Part shown: piece by piece, positions 11,399 through 23,300 of the stretch
Layout of the letters: each line of letters starts with the position of its first letter
Numbering within the stretch: position 1 is the first letter of the stretch
NCBI RefSeq assembly: GCF_042477335.2
Contig: NC_091246.1
Location: forward strand, 254,991,501 to 255,055,500
Origin: Ovis canadensis
Lineage: Eukaryota; Chordata; Mammalia; Artiodactyla; Bovidae
Direction: 5' to 3'
DNA: 64,000 bases
The notes under the pieces: generated by a model
What the model was told of the DNA's origin: nothing
Database searches by the model: none
The model's input: the letters and a program-made list of their open reading frames with translations, nothing else
Position numbers and translations under genes: made by a program

Positions 11399-14300
11399 AA
11401 AAGAAATCACAGAAGCAAAGAACATTCAGTTCAGTTTAGTTGCTCAGTCGTGTCCAACTCTGCCACCCCAGGACTGCAGCACTCCAGGCTTCCCTGTCCA
11501 TCACGAACTCCTGGAGCTCACTCAATTTCATGTCCATTGAGTCCGAAATGCCATCCAAACATCTTATCTTCTGTCCTTCCGCCTTCAATCTTTCCAAGCA
11601 TCAGGGTCTTTTCTAGTGAGTCAGTTCTTCGCATCAGGTGGCCAAAGTATTGCAGTTTCAGCTTCAGCATCAGTCCTTCTAATGAATATTCAGGGTTGAT
11701 TTACTTTAGGATTGACTGGTTGTATCTCCTTGCAGTCCAAGGGACTCTCAAGAGTCTTCTCCAACACCACAGTTCAAAAGCATCACTTCTTCGGTGCTTA
11801 GCTTTCTTTATAGTCCAACTCTCACATCCATACAAGACTATTGGAAAAACCATAGCTTTGACTAGATGGACCTTTGTTGGCAAAGTGATGTCTCTGCTTT
11901 TTAATATGCTGTCCAGGTTGGTCATAGCTTTTCTTCCAAGGAGCAAACGTCTTAATTTCATGGCTGTGGTCACCATCTGCAGTGATTTTGGAGCCCAAGA
12001 AAATAAAATCTCACTGTTTCCACTGTTTCCTCGTCTGTTTGCCATGAAGTGATAGGATCAGATGCCATGATCTTAGTTTTCTGAATATTGAGTTTTAAGC
12101 CAACTTTTTCACTTTCCTCTTTCACTTTTATCACGAGGCTCTTTAGTTCTTCACTTTCTGCCATAAGAGTGGTGTTAATCTGCATATCTGAGGTTATTGA
12201 TATTTCTCCCAGCAATCTTGATTCCAGCTTGTGCTTCATCCAGCCCAGTGTTTCTCATGATGTACTCTACATATAAGTTAAATAAGCAGGGTGACAATAT
12301 ATAGCCTTGACACATTCCTTTCCTGATTTGGAACCAGTCTGTTGTTCCATGTCCAGTTCTAACTGTTGGTTCTTAACATGCATACAGATTTCTCAGGAGG
12401 CAGGTGAGGTGGTCTGGTAGTCCCATGTCTTTAAGAATTTTGCACAGTTCGTTGTGATCCATAGTCAAAGGCTTTGGCACAGTCTATAAAGCAGAAGCAG
12501 ATGTTTTTCTGGAACTATTTTGCTTTTTTGATGATCCTGTGGATGTTGACAATTTGATCTCTGGTTCGTCTGCCTTTTCTAAAATCAGCTTGAACATCTG
12601 GAAGTTCACAGTTCATATACTGTTAAAGCCTGGACTGGAGAATTTTGAGCATTACTTTGCTAGCGTGTGAGATGAGTGCAATTGTGCGGTAGTTTGAACA
12701 TTCTTTGGCATTGTCTTTCTTTGGGATTGGAAGGAAAACTGACTTTTCCAGTCCTGTGGCCACTGCTGAGTTTTCCAAATTTGCTGGCATATTGAGTGTA
12801 GCACTTCACAGCATCATCTTTTAGGATTTGAAACAGCTCAACTGGAATTCCATCACCTCCACTAACTAGCTTTGTTCATAGTGATGCTTCCTAAGGCCCA
12901 CTTGACTTCGCATTCCATGATGTCTGGCTCTAGGTGAGTGATCACACCATCGTGATTATCTGGGTCATGAAGATCTTTTTTGTACAGTTCTGTGTATTCT
13001 TGCCACCTCTTAATATCTTCTGCTTCTGTTAGGTCCATACCATTTCTGTCCTTTATTGAGCCCATCTTTGCATGAAATGTTCCCTTGGTATCTCTAATTT
13101 TCTTGAAGAGATCTCTAGTCTTTCGCATTCTATTGTTTTCCTCTATTTCTTTGCATGGATCGCTGAGGAAGGCTTTCTTATGGTTCCTTGGTGTGATTCG
13201 GAACTCTGCGTTCAGATGGGTATTTCCTTTTCTCCTTTGTCTTTAGCTTCTCTTCTTTTTTCAGCTCTTTGTAAGGCCTGATCAGACAACCATTTTGCCT
13301 TTTTGCATTTCTTTTTCTTGGGGATCGTCTTGTTCAATGCCTCCTGTACAGTGTTACGAACCTCTGTCCATAGCTCTTCAGGCACTCCATCAGATCTAAC
13401 CCCTTGAATCTATTTGTCACTTACACTGTATGATTGTAAGGGATTTGATTTAGGTCTCCCCTGCATGGTCTAGTGGCAAACGCTCTATGGCGAGGAGCAT
13501 AGGAACTGCAGCGTGTCGCTCTCTTCTGTTTTTCTTTAGACTTACTGTCATGGCTGACATACATCGAGCAATGCACTTTAATTATACATTTTGTTCTTGG
13601 ATTGAGTTCATACCATCATAATGGTAAACCTCTGGTAGAGGTAACGTGCTTGTTTGACTAATCTCAGCTTTATAGAAGTTTTTTTTTTTTTCTTTCCTTA
13701 AGCTAATTAAATACAGCTCTCTTACAAGCTAATTTTTAGCAATACCGTCTGGAGTAGAAAAACATTACATGCATATTATATATATATGTATATATACATG
13801 GGGTCGCAAAGAGTCAGACATGCCTGAGCGACCGAACGACGAGGATATATACATATGCATATGTGAACATACAGACAGGTGCCAAGACAGGTCTTAAGGC
13901 TTTCATTTAAAGCCTTAGTTATGAGGTAGGTACAGTAATATGAAGTTTACTAGTCTATAAAAAAAATAGTTGGATCCAAATTATATTTCTGGCAGATGGA
14001 ACAAGTTAACGTCAGTTGCCCAGAAGGCTAAAGCTTGTTACTAATTTTTGTGGAGAAGTGCTTTAAGACTTTTGGTTCCACATGCCCCTCCTAAGTTTTG
14101 TTCTCTTTCCAATGTCCTGATCTTTCACAGTGTCTGAAAGTGCCTTGAGACAATAAGGAGATTTTGGGACTGGTAAGACTGGCTTGGAATTACTCCTAGA
14201 GGCACATTGGTGTTTTTTTAAAGAGTTACTTTACAAGACAAGGACAGTTTTTTTTAATTCTCAAAGAATTGGGTTGCCGCTTGCATGATATCAAGAAGGG

Positions 14301-17300
14301 TGACCTACCCATCCAGCACATTATCTTGGATTTGTTTCTTCGTATCAAGGAGGACACTTTTCCTGCCAGTCTCCAGATGGAAACTGCAGGCTCCTCTGTG
14401 TTCTAGACTGAGAGCTGTGTGGCTTTGGAATGTTTTAATAAATCATTCCACAAAGGCTTCAGAATTTTTTTTCCCCTCTGAGTACAATAGTTTTATTTTA
14501 GCTTAGGAAACAGTCTCTGAATATCAGGCCAACTTCTAACCATATAATCCCTTTAAAAAAATCACTTCAACATCTTATCAGGTTTCAGCTGGTACAAACA
14601 GTAAATTGTACTGGCAGTACCAAACTTTTTTGTATTTTTCTTGTAAAACCAAAGGCATACCTGTTTCAAGTGACTCAAAACCAAAACTAATGAGCTTTTT
14701 ATGACTTAACCACAAATGCAAGAGGCATCTTCAAAGAGGGTGCAAAACATACAGCCCTCCCAAGATCCAGAGTCACCTCCAAGACAGCTAAAAGAAAGCC
14801 TGAAATAACCTCCTCATCTCGTGAACTGTCGATGGTCCCTAGGATACTGGCCATAAACGGAGTGTGACCCACATTCTGTGAGGACATCTGCGTATTCTCA
14901 GGGCTGCCAGGCTGACAACTGGCCACCTACAGACACAGACCGGCCCGACAACCTGCATGCCCGGGCATGCAGACGGCCAAGAACTCAGGACAGAAAATGA
15001 GAAAAAAGGGAAAGCAATAGCTGTCCCTGGGGAGTGTCACTCAGTCGTGACTGACTCTGGTGATCCTATGGACTAACTCCCACTTGACTCCTCTGTCCAT
15101 GGAATTTCCCAGGGAAGAATACTGACGTGGGTTGTCATCTCCTTCTCCAGGAGCTCTTCCCAACCCAGGGATGGAACCCATGTCTCCTGCACTGCTGCCA
15201 GATTCTTTACTGTCTAAGCCACCAGAGAAGGCCATGCCTGGGACGGAAAGGATCAGTGACCGGGGGTACCCAAAACCAAACTCGCAAGAGTCTCATGCCA
15301 AATAACTAATTCTTAAATTTTTTCCCCTGCTGATCTGAATTTGGAAAGGAAGGAACAAGAGGGAATTATTACCTTCCTCTCTTGGCCAGCCTTCCCTGGT
15401 GGCTCAGTTGGTAAAGAGTCCCCCAGCAAGGAGGACCTCCCCCAAGAGGCCACCTGCAATTGCTGACCCCAGGGTCTGATCCCCGGGTCAGGAAGAAGGA
15501 AATGGCAACATGCTCCAGTATTGCCTGGGAAATCCCATGGATAGAGGAGCCTGGCAGGCTGTAGACCACGGGGTCGCAAGAGTTGGACACAACTTAGCGT
15601 CTAAGGCAAGCACTTGACCGGGCACTACAGACAGAGACCCAGGAGGCTGATGCGGTAGGAAATGCTAACATCAGCTGGTTTAGTCAGGACCCAGGATCTC
15701 TCAGGGGCAGCCCTCCTTTCCCCCCGCCCTGGAGGAGGGTGTCCCAGGCAGTGCTAACTCATCCTTGTTATAAACATATGGGAGCTGAAGTTTTCCCCTG
15801 TCCTGTTAGGATTTTCAGCTGGGACTGACATAAGACAGGAGAAAAGCATAAAATGTATTTACATGTACAAAAGAAGAAAAACGCTCACAAGAAAAATGGG
15901 GACTCAAAGAAGTGACTAGGCCTAAGTGCCTATATACTAGCTTGAACAAAGAGTAGTCACTGTAGGAAATGTAACTAAGTGACGTGGTGGCGATGGTCTA
16001 GTCGCTAAGCCGTGTCCAACTCTTGCGACCTGATGGATGTAGCCTACTAGGCTCCTGTGTGCACCGGACCTCATACGGGCAGGCTGAAGGAAAGCACCGC
16101 TTAACCGGACACAGTTCTCTTGGCCTCTGCGCCTCATCTCTTGTGATAAGAATGCTTCTTCCTCCTACCATAGAGAAGGTACCTCTCACATGGCACTTTT
16201 ATCTCCTGCTTTTAGAAAGAAAAAGGAAGGTCAGTGTACCCCTCTTGCATCTACAGTTTATTGAGTGCCTTTAATTCAAAAGAAGCAGTATGGGAGTTCC
16301 CTGGGGGTCCAGTAGTTAGGACTTGGTGTTTTCACTGTAGTGGCCTGGGTTCGATCCCTTGTTAGGGAACTAAGATCCTTCAAGCCTTGTGACAGAGCCA
16401 ACAAAAAACACCCACAAAACCAAAATAACCAATATCCCCAAGTGGCATATTGTGGGGGTGGCAGGTTCTGAACTTCAAAAGTAAAAACAAATGACCAGTG
16501 TAGCCCACACCTCAACGGCACACATGCTTTTCCTCAAGACAATCATAGTATGCAGCAGCGGGGCTTCTAAAGACGCTTACAGGCACCTCCCTGGTGGTCC
16601 AGTGGCTGAGATGCCTTGTTTCCAATGCAAGCGGCCTGGGTTCGATCCCTGGTCGATCCACATGCTGCAACTAAGACCTATTGCCCGAATAAATAAATAT
16701 TTTTTAAAAAAGAATATTTATTTTAAAAAAAAGAATATTTATAGAGGGACTTCCTGGTGGTCCAGTGACTGAAACGCCACACTCCTAACGCAGGAGCCCA
16801 GGTTTGACCCCTGGTTGGGGAATTAGATCCCGCATGCAGAAACTAAGAGTCTGCGCGCTGCATTTGTCGCAACTGAAAAGATCCCAAATGCTGCAACTAA
16901 GCATCCTGCGTGCGTGTGTGCTGTTACTTCAGTCATCTCTGACTGTGTGGCCCGATGCACGGTAGCCCGCCAGGCTCCTCTGTCCATGGGGTTCTCCAGG
17001 AACTCTGGAGTGGGTTGCCATGCCCTCCTCCAGGGGGTCTTCTAGACCCAGGGATCAAACCCACGTCTCTTATGTCTCCTGCAGTGGCAGGCGGGTTCTT
17101 CACCACTGGTGTGCTGCAACTAAGACCACCAGTGCAGCCAAGAAAAAAGAATATTTAAGGAATAATAAAGCGTTAAGTACTCAAGAGTCAAGGTGTAATA
17201 CAATTAATAATTTTCATTTTCACCAAGGGTTTCTCTTTTTTTACTCAATGTATTTTAAATCAGAAATCATTTTTATTTCTTTTTAAAAAATTATTTATTG

Positions 17301-20300
17301 ATTTGGCTATGCCAGATTTTAGTTGCACCATGCAGAATTTTCTGGTTACAGCATGTGAGCTCTGGCCTGGCACCGAAGAATACAGTGACTCTGAGAGGAG
17401 TTTGGTGCCGTTTCCTTGATTTATGCTAAGGTGGTTTTACCCCCCATTGTTTTGTAGCGTCAGTGCACATGTCAACACAAAACACCAAATATCAAGAGAG
17501 TGAGAAGACAGGACACAGACTGAGAGAAGATATTTTCAAAACATATCTAATAAAAAGTTATCTAAAATTTACAAAGCAGTTTTTAAATGAAATAACAGGG
17601 AATCAAAAAACTTGGTTACGAAATAGGCAAAAGATTTGAACAGACACCTCACCAAAGAAGATGCATGGAAGATCAACAAGCGTATGAAACGGTGTTCGAC
17701 ATCATGTGTCATTAGGGAATTCCAAATTAAAACGACGAGATGCTCCTGTACACCTGTGAGAACGGTGGAAGTCCCAGGCACTGACAGTCTTCACGTGCGG
17801 GCAAGGATGTGGCGTCAAAGGAAGCCTTGTTTCATTTCCGGTGGGAATGCAGAATGGTACTGCCACTTTGGAAGACAGTTTGGTGGTTTCTTACAAAACT
17901 GAACAAACTCTTACATGATCCAGCAATCGTGCCCCTTGGTATTCACAATAAATTGAAAATTCAGTCCACACACAAACTCGCACACAGATGTGTATAGCAG
18001 TTGTATTCATAATTGCCAAAACTTGGAGGCAACCGAGGTGTCCTTCAGTAGGTGAATGGATGAATTAGCTGTGCTGCATCTATGCAGTAGAATTTGTTGT
18101 TTTTCAGTCACTAAGTTAAGAGGAGAGTGAAAACACTGGCTTAAAACTCAGCATTCAAAAAACTAAGATCATGGCAATCCGGTCCCATCACTTCATGGCA
18201 AATAGATGGGGAAACAATGGAAACAGTGACAGACTTTATTTTCTTGGGCTCCAAAATCACTGCAGATGGTGACTGCAGCCATGATATTAAAAGATGCTTG
18301 CTCCTTGGAAGAAAAGCTATGACCAACCTAGATAGCATATTGAAAAGCAGAGACATCACTTTGCCAACAGAGGTCTGTCTAGTCAAAGCTATTGTTTTTC
18401 CAGTAGTCTTGTATGGATGTGAGAGTTGGTCTATAAAGAAAGCTGAGCACCAAAGAATTAATGCTCTTGAACTGTGATGTTGGAGAAGACTCTTGAGAGT
18501 CTCTTGGACTGCAAGGGGATCCAACCAGTCAATTGTAAAGGAAATCAGTCCTGAGTGTTCATTGGAAGGACTGATGCTGAAGCTGAAACTGCAATACTTC
18601 GGCCACCTGATGCAAAGAACTGACTCATTAGAAAAGACCCTGATGCTGGGAAAGATTGAAGGCAGGAGGAGAGGTGGGCAACAGAGCATGAGATGGCTGG
18701 ATGGCATCAGTGACTCGATGCACATGAATTTGAGCAAGCTCCGGGAGTTGGTGACAGACAGGGAAGCCTGGCAGTCCATGGGGTCGCAGAGTTGGACACG
18801 ACTGAGCGACTGAACTGAAGTGAAAAAAACCGATCTGAAAAAGCTATATACTTTATAATTCCAACTACATGACATTCTGGAAAAGACAAAACAACAACAG
18901 TAAAAAGATGAGTGCTGACGGGTGAGGGGAGGTGGGCGAGGTGGAGCACAGACTCTTTAGAGCAGTCTCTCTCTGCTCTGTAAACAAGCTCACTTGTGTC
19001 ATTCTTTTCTAGACCCCACATGTAAGTGATTCCCATATGGCGTCTGTCTTTCTCTGGCTATACCTCACTGTGACAATCTCTAGGGTCATCAATGTGGCTG
19101 CAAAAGGCGTTACTTCATTCTTTTATGATTAATGCTCCACTTTATATTTTATCTTCTGCATCCATTCATCTTTTGATGGACATTTAGGTTGCTTCCATGT
19201 CTTGGCCATTGCAAATCTTTTTCAGTTAGTTTTCATCTTTTCCAGATACATGCCCAGGAGTGGGATTGCTAGGTCATACGGCAACTCTGCTTTTCATTTT
19301 AAGAACATCCACACTGTTGTTCATGGTGGCTGTGCCAGTACACATCCCCACCAATGGCATAAGCGGACCCTTTTTCTCCACACCCTCTCCAGACTTCCTC
19401 TTTCTTCTTGAGTGTTTTTGGCATTTATGTCTATATGGTACAGATGCACTACAATGTATTGGTTATTGATTTTTGTCTACTGACTTCCTGTTATGGTGAG
19501 AATTTAGCAGTCTGATACAACTATCCCCTCAGCTCCTCCCTGTTCCAATATATTATCATTTTTTAACTAAATATTTGCAGTTTCTAATATTACGGCTATG
19601 CAATTATTCATAGCTGAGCATTTATACTACTGATTTAATTTTCTTTCTTGTTTTATTTTCCCGAAGTCAACAACTGCCTTTCTTAGAAATATTAATTTTG
19701 GGGCAGTGCTGGGTCTTCATTGCTGCATGCAGGCTTTCTCCAGTTGTGGCGAGCAGGGCTGAGTGGTGGGGGCAGGAGGCTGCTCTTCGCTGTGGCGCAT
19801 GAGCCTCGTTCCGGCGGCCTCTCTGGTTGCGGAGCACAGGCTCTAGGCACGTGGGCTTCGGTAGTTGCGGTGCCTGGGCTTAGTTGCCCCGTAGCATGCG
19901 GGATCTTCCAGACCAGGGACTGAACTGGTCCTTCACATTGTAAGGCATCATTCCCTGGACAAGCAGGGAAGCCCTGACTTATATTTTTTCCTTTGTGTTC
20001 ACTGATAATTCTTGCACCTTCCTAAAACTTCTGTTTCTTGGCAGCATTCTCTAAATAACTCCATTCTTCTGAGTTTTGGATTGATTTCCTTTTAGGCCTG
20101 TGACAGAGCTGTCGTCTTGGGAGTCTGTAGTCATCCTAGAAATTCTTCCTTCCTTCCTTCTGATGGGAATTCTGGCTACTGGATCATGTCTTACCTTTTC
20201 TTGGTTTGCTTACTCTTTCTTGGTTTGATTTGCTTAAAAAAAAATTATGGAAGCATGTTTCACCAGTAGGTTCTGGGGGTTAGAAAGCTACCAGCAGGTA

Positions 20301-23300
20301 TGGGAATGCCAGCCCCTGGTGTTTCTGTAGTTTAAGCTGCAGTGGCCTCATCTAAGCCGGTTGTCCGCCACGGGAGTTGCACTGCCACCGTGGGGTCTGT
20401 TCACCATCTTTGTTAGCGTCTGCCTTTCTTCCGTGTTAGGTCTCTTGTCTCCTGTATGTGTATGTTTTCTTTTGTGGTTTCTGCCCTCATTTTGGAAGAA
20501 CATGCCCTCTAGGAGCTTCCTGAGAAAGGATGCATGGGAGGCAAAAGCTTTAAGATTTTCTGTCTACCAAGTGCTTATTCTGTCACACGTACTGAATAGT
20601 TCAGCTGGGTACAGAATTCTAGATTAGTGTATTGGTTAAGGAACAGGCCTGTGCACTGTAAAGAACATGGCTTATTTCTCTCACACGGATGGTCTGGAGG
20701 GAGCAGGCAGGGAGGCAGTTGTTCAGGCGCCCGGTTTCTCCCCCACTGACCGCCCACCATTCCCTGGGTCGATCCTAAGCCAATTCACCAAAACACGTCC
20801 ACCTTTACGCGCGGAAGGCGCGGAAGGGGAGAGCAGGCAGTTCCCTTTGAAGCCGAGACTGAGAAGCCTGCACACCCTCTGATCAGCTCCGTGGGCTCCT
20901 GGGGGAGAAGTCATTTTCTAGTCCATCTTTTTACGCAGGATGTTGCCTTCTCAGGTCCTAAGTTTACACAGGGATCTGGACCCAGTCTCCATGTGAGGGC
21001 TCTGGAGTTCATTTCCTGTGTGTGACCCTCATGAAACCCCCCAGCTCCAGGCTGTAGGGACAGGCAGAGGCCCAGCTTTGCCAACAGCTGAAGCCCTAAG
21101 GGCTGTCCATTGCTCTGAGCAGCCCGGACACCCTTCACCACTGCCTGGAGTCCCTGGCGGGCTGGACCTTCCAGCTTGCTGCCCATCTCCACCCCCTTCT
21201 CCCTCACACACCACCTCTCGCCCCCTCTGTTCCCAGAGCTCACCAACTCTTTCCCACCTCCTGGCCTTTCCCAAGCCGTCCTCTCCGCCTGACTCTTCCT
21301 GACATCCGTTTAGCTTGCCCCCTCCTCCTGCTCAGATGTCACCACCTTGGAGACTCTCCCTGACTCTGAACAACGGAGTTCATCACTATCCCTTACTCAG
21401 CTTCTACTTTCTCTCAAAGCACCCATCACTACTCAGATGAGGACCATGATTTTTACTTGTTCAGGATCTGACTCTTGACTAGATAAGGGCCTAGGAAGCT
21501 GATTCAGAAAGTGATACCAGGGAGCAGAATTGAGGGAAGGGGTGTGAACAGAGGAATTGTTGTGAATATGAGGAGGTGCTATTGAGTCAACTACCCAGGA
21601 TCTTCTGAGGAGGACTATCAGTGGTGGCTCAGAATTCTTAGGGGAAGCACGAGAAGCCTGTATACCCCAGAGCTGGCTCCTCTGTCAGGGGTGCCCCTCA
21701 CAGCCTTTTAATTCCCCTGCACTTCTGGGCTGCATACGTGTCAGAGAGGTCTGCAGCAAGAAGCAGGAGGTACGGTCTGAGGTGAGACCCCGTCAGGCTG
21801 TCCCTGTGCAAAGCTGGCTGAGGCCCACAGAGAAGTGGTTGCTGTGACAATGGCTGGTAAGAGGTGGGGCTGGGAGATGACACAAGGGCCTTAAATAAGC
21901 ATCGCCTGTGTTGCCCTTCCCCAACCACTTAGATGAGTGACCAGCACACAGCCAACACTTAATACATATTTGAATGGATGAATGTACGTATGGCGCTGCA
22001 GTCTAGTGGGGAAAAGGGACGCAGTGATGAGCTAGGAATGTGAAGTGGGCTGTGATGGCGTAAGTACAGGTTGTCAGGGGGGCTATAAGCTGGAGCCCAG
22101 CCAGTCTACTGGGAGAGAGAGGGCTTCCTGGAAGAGATGGCCCTTAAGCTGAACTCTGGAAGATGGGCAGGAATTCACTGCATAGCTGGCTTACGAAGCA
22201 TTTGCACATCTAAGTAAAAATACCAGGGACAGAACTCATGGGAACACTGACCAAGCTCTTTCCGTGGGCCAGTCTGCTGAATGCTTAGTGGGTCTTGTTA
22301 GTCTCTTGTTTTTAACCCTGTAAAAACCGTTGACCGACCCACCTGAGAAGTCAGGTGGCTTCCAGTGACTGGGAGAGAGAACCCTTCCCCCTACTTCACA
22401 TGGGCGGACTGAAGCTCGGGGCAGGGCAGTAAGTTGCCTACAGTCACAGAAGTGAATGGCAGAGCCGGGATGAACACCCAGAGGTCCTGAGCCCCTGCTC
22501 CTGAGCTGGCCAGACAGAACAGGGGCTCAGGAAGAGGGAGTGAGGAGGAGGGGAAAGGAGGCGCCACCGTGCTGAGCTGGGTGGCACTGCCTCCCTAGCT
22601 ATTACCAGCGGAAGCTGAAGGAAGGCGCCTGTAAGGCTCAGGAGACAGAATCGGCCGCAGTGCGGCTGCGGCCCCGGAAGAAGCTTCCCTACAGCCCCCC
22701 GCAGGCAGACACCCTGGAAATCCCTGAACGCAGAGTCCTCAGGGTCCTGAGCCGGCTGAAGCAGCAGAACTACGGTGAGGGCCCCGGGCTCCCCCAGTGG
22801 CTCCCCGCTTCACCCTGGGCTCCCGCAGCTGGGGCCAAGGCACGGCTCCTTGCTTTAGGCCTAGGTGTGTGCTGACGATCACCCCCCTCAGCTCAGCCGC
22901 CCCACTCTTCACTCTTGAGCCTGAGCCCAGGGAGCACAGCTGGTCCCGAGACCCTGGACTGGGAGGGCAGAGGGGCTGAGCAATGCCAGCTCATCATTTC
23001 CTGAGCACTCTCGGGGTCACTCACTGTGATAAACCCTTTGCAGATGTGCTAGAATCCAGACATATTAATCGTGTTTGTTAATACCCCACGCATTTACGAT
23101 GAAAAAATTAAAAGTTTAAGCAACTTGCGTAAGGCCCCACAGCTCACGTGTCAGAGCGGGTAGTTTATACGCAAGCCAGACTCCTGCTGTGTGCCAAGTG
23201 GGTGGACAAGGAGCTTTCCGAGTGTCTAGGCATGTGCTCCTTTCTAAGCTGCTATCAGCCCTTACCCTGTGCTCCCTTAAATCCTCCTCATCAGCTCTGA

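Noticed and set aside
14699-14926. 75-codon antisense frame as a possible exon or processed pseudogene
   Set aside because: No recognised family, no splice context and no poly(A) or duplication; left unassigned.
18141-18875. 244-codon antisense frame
   Set aside because: Reverse strand of a BovB 3' end; the same antisense frame recurs in other BovB copies.
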